The notes under the pieces are model-generated. The model had not been told where the DNA came from. It searched no databases and saw nothing but the letters and a program-made list of their open reading frames with translations. The position numbers were made by a program, and so were the translations under genes. Of a stretch of DNA of 64,000 nt, positions 1-9,086 are shown one piece after another (position 1 is the first letter of the stretch; the number at the start of each line of letters is the position of its first letter). Origin of the DNA: Seohaeicola saemankumensis (GTDB lineage: Bacteria > Pseudomonadota > Alphaproteobacteria > Rhodobacterales > Rhodobacteraceae); assembly GCF_021021435.1 (NCBI RefSeq), contig NZ_JAINWI010000003.1:286722-350721 (forward strand), in the 5' to 3' direction.

Positions 1-127
1 TGGCGAGGAAGTCGGCATGAATATCGGCGACGGCGTGCGCGGTGTGACCGCCGAACTGGACAAACGCAGCAGCGGTGCGACCCGCGCGAACAAAACGGGC
101 GATAAAACGTCCGGAACCAAGGACTGA
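1..127 (+). CDS. 3' end of an unidentified protein (partial)
   Basis: An open frame enters from the left edge of the window (frame starting at base 2) and ends at TGA 125-127, giving about 41 residues. The visible tail is hydrophilic and rich in Lys, Thr, Ser and Gly (it ends ..SGTKD), as at a disordered C-terminus. Only this tail is in view and I do not recognise the family. It lies 58 bases upstream of the amide transporter operon on the same strand, so it may be the preceding gene of that operon, but nothing visible proves it. Confidence 0.5.
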   Translation, partial: GEEVGMNIGDGVRGVTAELDKRSSGATRANKTGDKTSGTKD

Positions 128-185
128 CGTGGCGCTACCGAAACAAGCCCCTCGCATCGGTCATAACCCAACAGGAGAGACTGCC

Positions 186-1433
186 ATGACTTTCACGCGT
201 AGAAGTTTTCTTGCCGGATCATCAGCCCTTGCCTTGTCCTCTGCTCCGATCATCGGTCGCGCGCAAGGAAGCGACAATATCATCTTTGCCTCGATCCTCG
301 ATCTGTCGGGGGGGCTTGATATCTACGGTACCGCGATGGCCGATGCGACAAGCCTTGCGATTGACGATATCAACGCCGCTGGCGGTCTGTTGGGCAAGCA
401 GGTCGAGTTGAAGATGTATGACGCACAGTCGACCATCCAGTTCTACACCCAATATGCGACGCAGGCAGCAGCGGGCGACCGCGCGGCAACCGTGCATGGC
501 GGTATCACCTCGGCCAGCCGCGAAGCGATCCGCCCGACATTGGCACGCTTCAAGACGATGTATTTCTACAATACGCAATACGAAGGCGGCGTATGCGATT
601 TCAACAACTTCTGCACCGGATCGACGCCCGCGCAGACCGTGGCCAAGGTTGTGCCCTACGCGATGAACAAATGGGGCAAGAAGGCTTACATCATTGCCGC
701 CGATTACAACTATGGACAGATCATCGCGCAATGGGTGGAGCGTTTCGTCAAGGAAAACGGCGGCGAGACAGTTGCGATCGAGTTCTTTCCGCTGGATGTC
801 ACCAACTTTGGCCCGACCATCAACAAGATCCAGCAGGCCAGCCCTGACATGGTATTCTCGGGTCTGGTGGGGGGCGCGCATGTGTCCTTCTATCGTCAGT
901 ATGCAGCCGCAGGCATGAACGCAGAAATCCCGATTGCCTCGACCACCTTCGGCATCGGCAACGAGCACAAACTGATCTCGGCCGAGGAAGGCAACGGATT
1001 GCTGGCGGCTTACTCCTATTTCGAAGGTGTGCAGAACGCGGAAAACACGGCCTTCCTTGCACGAATGGATGCCAAATTCGGCGCGAACCGTGCAACGATG
1101 AACGAATTGACCGTCCGCTCCTACGAGGGTGCGATGCTTTGGGCCGAAGCGGTCAAGCTGGCCAACAGCGTCGACCACGCTGAAGTGTCGGCCGCGCTGA
1201 AATCGGGGCTTACCTATAACGGCCCGTCGGGTCCGATCACCATTGACCCGCAGACCAACCATGCGATCCAGAACGTGGTATTGGGCGAGTTGCAGGATCA
1301 GGAGTTCAACATCGTCGAAAGCTTCGAGGCGCAGCCGCCCTCGGACACACAGCTTGTCTGCGATCTGAACGCCGATCCGACGCTGTCGACCTTCTATTTC
1401 GAGAATGGTCTGGCTGCTGCCGGAATCGAGTGA
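186..1433 (+). CDS. Urea/short-chain-amide-type ABC transporter substrate-binding protein (UrtA/FmdD-like)
   Basis: Periplasmic binding protein of the Leu/Ile/Val-urea-amide class, about 415 residues. The start at 186 is preceded by AGGAGA and opens with a twin-arginine leader (MTFTRRSFLAG, then an Ala-rich stretch ending near residue 26), so export by Tat is likely. An upstream in-frame ATG at 75 would bury this leader and is not used here. The mature part begins with the family's typical 'I.FA.ILDLSGGLDIYG' region and carries the GGxTSASREA and YNYGQ segments seen in UrtA-like proteins. It heads a run of two permeases, two ATPase modules, an amidase and an acyl-CoA synthetase, so the ligand is more likely an organic amide than urea itself. 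Ligand identity is inference. Confidence 0.85.
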   Translation: MTFTRRSFLAGSSALALSSAPIIGRAQGSDNIIFASILDLSGGLDIYGTAMADATSLAIDDINAAGGLLGKQVELKMYDAQSTIQFYTQYATQAAAGDRAATVHGGITSASREAIRPTLARFKTMYFYNTQYEGGVCDFNNFCTGSTPAQTVAKVVPYAMNKWGKKAYIIAADYNYGQIIAQWVERFVKENGGETVAIEFFPLDVTNFGPTINKIQQASPDMVFSGLVGGAHVSFYRQYAAAGMNAEIPIASTTFGIGNEHKLISAEEGNGLLAAYSYFEGVQNAENTAFLARMDAKFGANRATMNELTVRSYEGAMLWAEAVKLANSVDHAEVSAALKSGLTYNGPSGPITIDPQTNHAIQNVVLGELQDQEFNIVESFEAQPPSDTQLVCDLNADPTLSTFYFENGLAAAGIE

Positions 1434-1511
1434 TCCGAACGGTCACCCGATCACTCTTTTTGCCGGGGCACGTCGCCCCGGCACACACCCTCTGATAGAA
1501 CGGAGCGCCCA

Positions 1512-2381
1512 TTGGATCTTGTGGCTGCGATCGGCTTTCAACTGGCCTATGTCATCGCGAACCTGGCACTGATCAGCCTTGGTCTGGCGATCATTTTCGG
1601 CATGATGCGGGTGATCAACCTTGCCCATGGCGAGTTTCTGATGCTGGGCGGCTATACCGTTGTCGTTGCAACCAATGCCGGTGTGAATGTGTGGGTGGCC
1701 ATGCTGATCCTTGCACCCCTTGTTGTGGGGATCATCGGTGTAATCGTTGAACGCGTGCTGATCCGTTGGCTTTATGGACGGATGGTCGATACCTTGCTGG
1801 CGACATGGGGATTGTCGCTGTTGCTGGTGGGGCTTGTCACCTCGATCTTCGGGGCCTCGACCGCGACCACGGTATCGCCACCGCTGGGGGTAATCCGCTT
1901 CGGCAACTATTCCGCCTCGGGTTATGAGCTGTTCCTGATCCTGATCACCATCGCCCTGTTCTTTCTGGTCTGGCTGACCCTGCGCTTTACCAAGCTGGGG
2001 CTTCTGGCCCGCGGCACGATGCAGAATGCGGAAATGGCATCGTCCCTCGGCGTATCCACGAACCGCATCTACATGATCACTTTCGGGCTGGGCGCCGCTG
2101 TGTCCGGTCTGGCCGGAGGATTGCTGGCCCCGATGACGGGCGTATTGCCGACCATCGGCGCGACCTATATCGCAAAGGCCTTCATTACCGTGATCTCGGG
2201 CGGATCGGCCATTCTTGCGGGCACCACCGCAGGGTCTATCCTGTTGGGTGGCTTGAACGGAATCTTCTCATTCGTCGTCGGATCGACCTTTGGCGAGATT
2301 GCGCTTCTGCTTGCCGCTATAGTCTTGCTGCGTCTGATGCCCCGCGGGATCACAGGCCGCTTTTTCCGGAAATCGCTATGA
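1512..2381 (+). CDS. Branched-chain amino acid/urea-type ABC permease (UrtB/LivH-like)
   Basis: Inner-membrane permease of 289 residues with about eight hydrophobic segments and the LivH/UrtB-type 'GLAIIFGMMRVINLAHGEFLMLGGY' region near the N-terminus. Translation probably starts at TTG 1512, preceded by CGGAGC; no better ATG lies at the family-typical N-terminus. It forms the transmembrane heterodimer with the next gene, whose ATG overlaps this stop codon by four bases (ATGA), so the two are translationally coupled. The substrate is expected to be that of the binding protein upstream. Confidence 0.88.
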   Translation: MDLVAAIGFQLAYVIANLALISLGLAIIFGMMRVINLAHGEFLMLGGYTVVVATNAGVNVWVAMLILAPLVVGIIGVIVERVLIRWLYGRMVDTLLATWGLSLLLVGLVTSIFGASTATTVSPPLGVIRFGNYSASGYELFLILITIALFFLVWLTLRFTKLGLLARGTMQNAEMASSLGVSTNRIYMITFGLGAAVSGLAGGLLAPMTGVLPTIGATYIAKAFITVISGGSAILAGTTAGSILLGGLNGIFSFVVGSTFGEIALLLAAIVLLRLMPRGITGRFFRKSL

Positions 2382-3421
2382 ACAGTAGCTTGTTGCGCCA
2401 GATGCGCTCGACCTTCTTTTTTGCCCTGCTGGGCGTGGTGTTCATGTTCGCTGCCCCACAGGTGCTGCAACTGTTCACCATCATCAACCTGACCACGGCC
2501 ATTGCACTGGCGGTGCTGGCGCTCAGCCTTGCGCTGATCTGGGGCTATGGCGGCATCCTGTGTTTCGGGCAGGTGGCCTTCTTCGGGCTTGGGGCTTATG
2601 TATACACGATCTCGGCGATCAATTTCGGCGGCTCGACATGGGCTGTTCTGATGGCGGTTCTCGTCACCTCGGCCTTTGCCGCCGCCTTGGGCTATTTCAT
2701 CTTCTATGGCCGCGTGTCGGATGTGTATCTGGGTGTTATTACCCTGACTGTGACGCTGATCTTCTTTTCGCTGATCCGGCGCACATCCGGACCTGAATAC
2801 AAGATCGGCAATGCGCTTTTGGGCGGGTTCAACGGGGTCTCGTCACCCCCCATCAATCTACCTTGGGACAGCGGCAGCTTCCTGTTCCCCGAACATGTCT
2901 TCTATGTTGCGATGGCTGTGCTGATCCTGTGTTATGTCTTCGTGGGCTGGCTGGTGAATACTAAATTCGGTCGTGTCTGCGTGGCCATCCGCGAGAACGA
3001 ATTGCGCGCCGAGTTGCTGGGATATGACACGCGGCTCTACAAGCTGGGGATCTTCACCATCGGCGCGGGCATTGCGGCCCTTGGGGGCGTTCTGTTCTGC
3101 AACGGGGTTGGCAGGATCACGCCGGATGTGTTCAGCCTGTATAACGCGGCGCTGACCATCATCTGGGTGATTGTGGGCGGACGCGGCACCCTGATCGGCC
3201 CGATCGGGGCGACCTTCGCGCTGTTTTACCTGACATCGGCCCTGGGCGGTCAAAGCCTGCTGAACAACAATCTGGTGCTGGGGATCATCCTGATCATCTT
3301 TGTGTTGCTGGTGCCCAAGGGTGTTGCCCCGACCGTGGTCGACTGGATCGCGTCGCGGCGCAAAAAGACACCTCGTCGCGCGCGGCGCAGGCGTGGCGCG
3401 CGGGCGGAGGGCATGGAATGA
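2378..3421 (+). CDS. Branched-chain amino acid/urea-type ABC permease (UrtC/LivM-like)
   Basis: Second permease subunit, 347 residues, with the LivM/UrtC-type 'LALSLALIWGYGGILCFGQVAFFGLGAY' region and about nine membrane spans. It ends in a strongly basic cytoplasmic tail (many Arg and Lys over the last 25 residues). It overlaps the permease gene before it and the ATPase gene after it by four bases each, so the whole importer is one tightly coupled operon. It is expected to pair with the UrtB-like subunit. Confidence 0.88.
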   Translation: MNSSLLRQMRSTFFFALLGVVFMFAAPQVLQLFTIINLTTAIALAVLALSLALIWGYGGILCFGQVAFFGLGAYVYTISAINFGGSTWAVLMAVLVTSAFAAALGYFIFYGRVSDVYLGVITLTVTLIFFSLIRRTSGPEYKIGNALLGGFNGVSSPPINLPWDSGSFLFPEHVFYVAMAVLILCYVFVGWLVNTKFGRVCVAIRENELRAELLGYDTRLYKLGIFTIGAGIAALGGVLFCNGVGRITPDVFSLYNAALTIIWVIVGGRGTLIGPIGATFALFYLTSALGGQSLLNNNLVLGIILIIFVLLVPKGVAPTVVDWIASRRKKTPRRARRRRGARAEGME

Positions 3422-4146
3422 CACGTCAACGCGGTGATGTGGTCGTCGAAACGCGCGGGTTGTGTATGCATTTCGGCGGCGTGCGGGCAGTAGATGAGGT
3501 GGATTTCACCCTGTTCGACCGTGAATTGCGCTGCCTGATCGGGCCGAACGGGGCCGGAAAATCGACTTTCTTCAAATGCCTGACGGGGCAGTTGACCCCT
3601 ACGGCGGGCGATGTAATGATCCGTGGACAGGCCATGACAGGGGCTGAGCCTTTCGAAATCGCAAGCCTTGGTGTCGGGATCAAGACGCAGGTGCCAAACG
3701 TCTTCGACGGTTTGAGCGCCGAGGAAAATATCTGGATTTCCGCCCGTCGCTGGCATGACGACCGCCGCGCGCGCACCCTGACCGCCGAGACCATCGAACG
3801 CCTGCGTCTGGGTGATATCCGCCGCACGCAGCTTGGCCGGTTGGCGCATGGCCAGCGTCAATGGGTCGAACTTGGCATGGTGGTGGCGGCAGAGCCTTGG
3901 CTGGTGTTGCTGGATGAACCCGCCGCTGGAATGACACATGAGGAAACATACAGAACCGCCGAGCTGATCGAAGAGATCAACAAGACCGCAGCCCTGATCG
4001 TGGTCGAGCATGACATGCAGTTCATCCGCATGATCTCGCGTCAGGTCACGCTGTTTCATGAAGGTGGCATCCTGATGGAGGATACGATGGACGCCATTTC
4101 GGCGGACAAGCGCGCGCGCGAAGTCTATCTGGGGCACAGGGCATGA
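3418..4146 (+). CDS. ABC transporter ATPase (UrtD/LivG-like)
   Basis: Nucleotide-binding subunit of 242 residues. Walker A GPNGAGKST is at residues 42-50, the signature is LAHGQ (142-146) and Walker B LVLLDEP is at 162-168, with the switch His in VVEHDMQF. The LxHGQ form of the signature is normal for UrtD-type ATPases and is not a defect. The start overlaps the preceding permease stop, and the stop overlaps the start of the next ATPase-amidase fusion by four bases. It should energise the importer together with the ATPase module of the following gene. Confidence 0.9.
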   Translation: MTRQRGDVVVETRGLCMHFGGVRAVDEVDFTLFDRELRCLIGPNGAGKSTFFKCLTGQLTPTAGDVMIRGQAMTGAEPFEIASLGVGIKTQVPNVFDGLSAEENIWISARRWHDDRRARTLTAETIERLRLGDIRRTQLGRLAHGQRQWVELGMVVAAEPWLVLLDEPAAGMTHEETYRTAELIEEINKTAALIVVEHDMQFIRMISRQVTLFHEGGILMEDTMDAISADKRAREVYLGHRA

Positions 4147-6536
4147 ATACGCTTTTGAAAGTGTCGAACCTGCGGGCAGGCTATGGCCGCGTGCCGGTGT
4201 TGCACGGTATCGACCTGACCGTGAACGAGGGCGAAATTCTGGGTGTGCTTGGCCACAACGGGATGGGCAAGTCCACGCTGCTGAAAACGCTGATGGGGAT
4301 TATTCCCGCCACCGGCGGCAGCATGATCTTCGACAAGCAGGACATGGCGCGGATGCGCTCATCCGGCCGCGCGCAGTTGGGTATCGGCTATGTGCCGCAG
4401 GGACGCGGGATTTTCCCGAACCTCAGTGTGCGGGACAACCTGCGCATGGGGGTGGCCGCGCATGATCTGGACGAAGATGCCGCGATTGACCGTGTGCTTC
4501 AGGATTTCCCCCGCCTTGTGCGCCTGCTGGAACGGGAGGGCGGGGCGCTGTCGGGGGGCGAGCAGCAATTGCTGGCACTGGCGCGCTGCCTGATCTCGGA
4601 ACCGGACCTGATCCTGCTGGACGAACCGACCGAGGGCATCCAGCCTTCGATCATCGACGAGATCATCGAGCTTTTGAAAGTAATGAACCGGCGCGACGGG
4701 TTGAGCATCGTTCTGGTCGAGCAAAGCCTCGATTTTATCACCGCGCTGTCGGACCGCGTCCTGCTGATCCAGAAGGGCCGTATCATGGGCGAGGTGTCAG
4801 GCTCTGAAGCCGCCGATCCCGCCCTGATCGAGGAATTCACAGGGTTCGGAGCAGGGGCAGGGGGCAAGACGGTCAAACCCGCGCCATCCGCCATGACCGC
4901 GTTCAAGTCGGACCGCCCGCCTGCTGTTGCACCTTATCAGATACAGCAAGCGACCAAGACACCGACACAAACCGCAAGACCTGCTGCGCATGCGGCTCCG
5001 TTGCAAGAAAGGATGTCCTATATGACTGTCCAGCGCCCCACCCATTCGCAGCTGAAAACCATCGTGGAAGAACTCGGCATGCATATGTCTGATACCCGCG
5101 TGCAGGAGTTTCTGGACGTGATGCAGGGCACGCTCGACGCCTATGACATCGTGGACAGCCTGCCGGACTATCTGCCGCCGGTTCTCTATCCGCGCACATC
5201 CGGCTATCGGCCCACGGCCGAGGAGAATCCGATGAATGCGTGGTATGTGAAGACCGAGATCAAGGGCGCACCGCGCGGGCCGCTTCTGGGGCGGACCATT
5301 GCCCTCAAGGACAATGTCTGCCTTGCAGGTGTGCCGATGATGAACGGTGCCGCCACGCTGAAAGGTTATACGCCCGATATTGACGCAACCGTTGTGACCC
5401 GGTTGCTGGATGCGGGCGCCACTATCGTGGGCAAGGCACATTGCGAATATTTCTGCCTATCCGGTGGCAGCCATACCAACGCCACCGGGGCGGTGCATAA
5501 CCCGCACAAGCATGGCTACTCGGCAGGCGGCTCTTCCTCCGGCTCTGGTGCGCTGGTCGGCGCGGGGCTGGTGGATATGGCCATAGGGGGCGATCAGGGC
5601 GGCTCGATCCGCATGCCCGCGTCGTTCTGCGGGGTTTACGGGATGAAAGCGACCCATGGTCTGGTGCCTTATTCCGGCATCATGCCGATCGAGAACACGA
5701 TCGACCATGCCGGACCGATGACACAGACCGTCATGGACAATGCCCTGATGCTGGAAGTCATCGCGGGCGCAGACGGTCTTGATCCGCGCCAATATGATGT
5801 GGTGACGGATAAATATACCGCTGCGGTCAATCGCGGCGTGTCCGGCCTCAGGATCGGGGTGGTCAAGGAAGGTTTCAGCCATCCGCAGTCCGAGGCGGAT
5901 GTAGATGCCTCCGTGCGCGCCGGAGCAGAGGTGTTCCGCCGCCTTGGGGCGACGGTAGATGACATATCCATCCCGTGGCATTTGCACGGACCTGCGATCT
6001 GGACCCCGATCGGGCTGGAGGGCCTGACCAATCAGATGATGCTGGGCAACGGTTTCGGCACAGGCTGGGAAGGTCTTTATACAACTTCCCTGCTAGATTA
6101 TCATTCCAACTGGCGCAGTCGCGCAGACGAGCTGTCGGATACACTCAAGATCTCGATGTTCGTCGGCCAATATCACCTGAAACACACGCGCGGGCGTTAT
6201 TATGCCAAGGCGCAGAACCTGTCGCGCCAGTTGCGCGAAGAATATAACAAGGTGCTGGCCTCCTACGACCTGCTGCTGATGCCCACCACGCCGATGAAAG
6301 CCACACCACTGCCGCCCGCCGACAGCACGCTGGCACTTTGGATACAGCGCGCCTTTGAGATGCTGCCCAATACATCGCCCTTTGACGTGACGGGCCATCC
6401 TGCCATGTCGATCCCCTGCGGCATGTCCGACGGTCTCCCGATCGGGCTGCAACTGATCGGACGGCGCTATGATGAAAGCACGATCTACCGTGCCGCAGGT
6501 GCCTTTGAACAGGCTGGCGACTGGCGCAAGATGTAA
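4143..6536 (+). CDS. Fusion of UrtE/LivF-like ABC ATPase with an amidase-signature enzyme
   Basis: One uninterrupted frame of 797 residues holds two normally separate proteins. Residues 1-235 are an ABC ATPase: Walker A GHNGMGKST 37-45, signature LSGGE 136-140, Walker B LILLDEP 156-162. Residues 236-293 are a Pro/Ala/Thr-rich linker. Residues 294-797 are a full amidase-signature hydrolase: Lys389 (IALKDN), Ser464 in the GGSSSGSG stretch and nucleophile Ser488 in GGDQGGSIRMPA fit the Ser-cisSer-Lys triad. It resembles the amide hydrolases found beside nitrile hydratases. An AAAGGA at 5008-5013 stands 8 bases before an in-frame ATG at 5022, so the amidase may also be made alone. The fusion would place hydrolysis at the import pore. 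Whether it is real or a lost stop or frameshift needs read or proteomic support. Confidence 0.85.
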   Translation: MNTLLKVSNLRAGYGRVPVLHGIDLTVNEGEILGVLGHNGMGKSTLLKTLMGIIPATGGSMIFDKQDMARMRSSGRAQLGIGYVPQGRGIFPNLSVRDNLRMGVAAHDLDEDAAIDRVLQDFPRLVRLLEREGGALSGGEQQLLALARCLISEPDLILLDEPTEGIQPSIIDEIIELLKVMNRRDGLSIVLVEQSLDFITALSDRVLLIQKGRIMGEVSGSEAADPALIEEFTGFGAGAGGKTVKPAPSAMTAFKSDRPPAVAPYQIQQATKTPTQTARPAAHAAPLQERMSYMTVQRPTHSQLKTIVEELGMHMSDTRVQEFLDVMQGTLDAYDIVDSLPDYLPPVLYPRTSGYRPTAEENPMNAWYVKTEIKGAPRGPLLGRTIALKDNVCLAGVPMMNGAATLKGYTPDIDATVVTRLLDAGATIVGKAHCEYFCLSGGSHTNATGAVHNPHKHGYSAGGSSSGSGALVGAGLVDMAIGGDQGGSIRMPASFCGVYGMKATHGLVPYSGIMPIENTIDHAGPMTQTVMDNALMLEVIAGADGLDPRQYDVVTDKYTAAVNRGVSGLRIGVVKEGFSHPQSEADVDASVRAGAEVFRRLGATVDDISIPWHLHGPAIWTPIGLEGLTNQMMLGNGFGTGWEGLYTTSLLDYHSNWRSRADELSDTLKISMFVGQYHLKHTRGRYYAKAQNLSRQLREEYNKVLASYDLLLMPTTPMKATPLPPADSTLALWIQRAFEMLPNTSPFDVTGHPAMSIPCGMSDGLPIGLQLIGRRYDESTIYRAAGAFEQAGDWRKM

Positions 6537-6545
6537 GGATGGATC

Positions 6546-8258
6546 ATGTCGGGTAAGGTCACTTCGCGGCCGGGTATCCGCCCTGCAAACGGTCTGTCGC
6601 ATGTGGCCGGATCGACAGAGCGTCCCCTGATCGACGCCACGATTCCGGACTTTCTGGCCGAGGTCGTCCGACGGCACGGTGCCCGTACCGCTGCCATATT
6701 CCGCCAGACCGGTGACCGTTGGAGTTATGACGCATTCACCCGCCTGATCGACCGGTTGGCCGCTGGGCTATTGTCCATCGGAGTCTATAAAGGTGACCGC
6801 GTCGGGATCTGGTCCCCGAACCGGCCCGAATGGGTGCTGACGCAATTCGCCACTGCGCGGATCGGTGCGATTCTTGTGAATATCAATCCCGCCTATCGGA
6901 TGTCCGAGCTTGAGTATGCCCTGAACAAGGCAGGGGTTTCGGCCCTGATCGTGGCACCACAATTCAAGACCTCCGACTATATGGCGATTCTGGCAGAGCT
7001 AGCCCCCGAAATGGCATCCTGTCCGGCGGGACGTTTGCGCGCCGCGCGTCTGCCTGCCTTGCGTGCCGTGGTGCAGTTGGGGCCAAAGCCGCGCCCCGGT
7101 GCATTGGCATTCGAGGAACTGATGGAGCGCGGGAACCGTGCCATCCGCACGCGTCTGGATACGATCAGCGCCAGTTTGCGGCCCGACGATGCGATTAACA
7201 TCCAGTTCACATCCGGCACGACTGGCGCGCCCAAAGGCGCAACCCTGAGCCACCGCAATATTGTGAATAACGCGATTTCCACAGCCCGCGCGATGCGCCT
7301 GCAACCGGGCGAGAGACTGTGCATTCCGGTCCCGTTCTATCATTGCTTCGGTATGGTTTTGGGCAATCTGGCTGCCTGTTCCTATGGCGCGGCAATGGTG
7401 ATCCCCGGTGAGGCATTTGATGCCCGCGACACCCTTGCCGCGATAGATGCCGAAGGCTGTGCAGCCCTGCACGGCGTGCCAACCATGTTTCAGGCCATGC
7501 TGGATCATCCCGAATTTGACAACTTCGATATGCGGAGCCTGCGCACGGGCATCATGGCGGGCGCACCGTGCCCCGAACCGCTGATGCGCCGTGTGATGGA
7601 GCAGATGCATTGCCGCCAGATCACCATCGGCTATGGCATGACAGAAACCAGCCCGATTTCATTCCAGTCCGCCACGGACGACCCGATCGACAGGCGGGTG
7701 TCCACGGTCGGACGTATCCAACCCCATGCCGAATGCAAGGTCGTCGGACCAGACGGACGCACCTTGCCCGTTGGCCAGCAGGGGGAATTGCTGACACGCG
7801 GCTATCTGGTGATGAAAGGCTACTGGAACGACCCCGAGCGCACGGCTGATGCCATCCAGCGTGGCTGGATGCAGACAGGGGATCTGGCTATGATCGACGC
7901 GGAAGGCTATTGTCGCATCACAGGCCGGTCCAAGGACATGCTGATCCGTGGCGGCGAAAACGTCTATCCTGCCGAGGTCGAGGAGTTTCTGACCACCCAT
8001 CCCGATATCGCGCAGGCGCAGGTTTTCGGCCTGCCCGATCCCAAATACGGCGAGGAGGTCGCAGTCTGGGCGATCCTGCGCCCCGGCGCATCCATGACCG
8101 AAGATGCTTTGCGTGACTGGTGCAAAGGCAAGATCGCGCATTACAAGGTCCCGCGCTACATCCGCTTTGTGGTGGATATGCCGATGACCGTGACCGGCAA
8201 ACCGCAGAAATTCGTCATGCGCGACAAGATGATGGCCGATCTGGGGATCACTGCATGA
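6546..8258 (+). CDS. Acyl-CoA synthetase (AMP-forming, FadD-like)
   Basis: Adenylate-forming enzyme of 570 residues. It carries the P-loop-like FTSGTTGAPKG near residue 221, GYGMTETSP near 361, TGDLA near 443, GRSKDMLIRGGENVYPAE near 460-477 and the C-terminal catalytic Lys in TGKPQK near 550. It starts nine bases after the amidase stop behind AAGGA, so it belongs to the transporter operon. The acid released by the amidase is the obvious candidate substrate, which would be trapped as its CoA thioester. The acid's chain length or ring structure cannot be read from the sequence. Confidence 0.87.
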   Translation: MSGKVTSRPGIRPANGLSHVAGSTERPLIDATIPDFLAEVVRRHGARTAAIFRQTGDRWSYDAFTRLIDRLAAGLLSIGVYKGDRVGIWSPNRPEWVLTQFATARIGAILVNINPAYRMSELEYALNKAGVSALIVAPQFKTSDYMAILAELAPEMASCPAGRLRAARLPALRAVVQLGPKPRPGALAFEELMERGNRAIRTRLDTISASLRPDDAINIQFTSGTTGAPKGATLSHRNIVNNAISTARAMRLQPGERLCIPVPFYHCFGMVLGNLAACSYGAAMVIPGEAFDARDTLAAIDAEGCAALHGVPTMFQAMLDHPEFDNFDMRSLRTGIMAGAPCPEPLMRRVMEQMHCRQITIGYGMTETSPISFQSATDDPIDRRVSTVGRIQPHAECKVVGPDGRTLPVGQQGELLTRGYLVMKGYWNDPERTADAIQRGWMQTGDLAMIDAEGYCRITGRSKDMLIRGGENVYPAEVEEFLTTHPDIAQAQVFGLPDPKYGEEVAVWAILRPGASMTEDALRDWCKGKIAHYKVPRYIRFVVDMPMTVTGKPQKFVMRDKMMADLGITA

Positions 8259-8310
8259 CGCCCGCCCTTGACGGGCCGGGCTATGCGATGGGCCTTGATG
8301 CTTGAATGCC

Positions 8311-9072
8311 TTAGAGTTGCACGCCTTTGGTCAGCGCACCGTCGATCACCAGATTGGTGCCGCTGGTAAAGCTGGAGGCGGGCGAGGACAGAAAGACCAC
8401 GCCGCGCGCGATTTCCTCGGGGCGCGCCATGCGGCCCATCGGGTTCATGCCCAGCGCTTCCTTGAAAAGATCTGGGTTGTTCTTCTCGATCGACTGCCAG
8501 ATGCCGCCATCGAAATAGGTATTTCCAGGCGACACGGTATTGGCGCGGATGCCCTTGGGGGCCAACTTCATCGCCAGACCTTGGGCATAATGCACCAAAG
8601 CGGCTTTGAATGCGCCATAGGCAGGGCCGGTAAAATCCACCTCGCGGCCCGACACCGACGAAATCAAGGTGATTGCCGCTGCATCCGATTTCTCCAGCCA
8701 CGGCATTGCCGCATTCACCAGACGCACCGAATGCATCATGTCGGTGTCAAAACCCGACTGCCACGCCGCCTCGTCATCCGAAACGGCCAGCGCCGAGACG
8801 TTGGCCACGACAATGTCGATACCACCCAAAGCGGCGGCACTGTCCTGCACCCATGATTTCAGCGCATGGGCGTTTGACACATCAACCGCCCGCCCGAAAG
8901 CATGGGCGTCCTTGGCCTTCAATCCCTCGACCGTTGTGGTCACGCCCGTGGCGTCGCGCGCGCAGACGGACACAGCCGCACCTTCCGCCGCAAAAATCTC
9001 GGCGCAATGCAGGCCGATCCCCTTGGTGCCGCCGGTGACCAGAACCCGCAGGCCTTTCAATCCCAAATCCAT
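8311..9072 (-). CDS. Short-chain dehydrogenase/reductase (SDR)
   Basis: Classical SDR of 253 residues with the nucleotide-binding TGGTKGIG near residue 15, a catalytic Ser in LISSVSG, YxxxK as YGAFK, and the C-terminal pattern 'GMNPMGRMARPEEIARGVVFLSSPASSFTSG'. It lies 14 bases downstream of the acetamidase/formamidase gene on the same strand, so both are probably one transcript converging on the acyl-CoA synthetase gene. It may oxidise or reduce an intermediate of the amide-derived acid, but the substrate is not predictable. Confidence 0.82.
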   Translation of the reverse strand: MDLGLKGLRVLVTGGTKGIGLHCAEIFAAEGAAVSVCARDATGVTTTVEGLKAKDAHAFGRAVDVSNAHALKSWVQDSAAALGGIDIVVANVSALAVSDDEAAWQSGFDTDMMHSVRLVNAAMPWLEKSDAAAITLISSVSGREVDFTGPAYGAFKAALVHYAQGLAMKLAPKGIRANTVSPGNTYFDGGIWQSIEKNNPDLFKEALGMNPMGRMARPEEIARGVVFLSSPASSFTSGTNLVIDGALTKGVQL

Positions 9073-9086
9073 TTCCGTTCGCCCCC

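Noticed and set aside
75..185. Start of the binding protein at ATG 75
   Set aside because: It would place 37 hydrophilic residues before the Tat leader and overlap the preceding gene; ATG 186 has AGGAGA and a clean leader.
222..1262. Long minus-strand open frame across the binding-protein gene (and similar ones, e.g. 22912-24150 and 24763-26424 minus)
   Set aside because: GC-rich codon bias keeps the opposite strand open. The translations show no motifs and the plus-strand genes are well supported.
3840..3857. Non-canonical ABC signature LAHGQ in the UrtD-like ATPase
   Set aside because: LxHGQ is the usual form in UrtD-type ATPases, so it is not a sign of inactivation.
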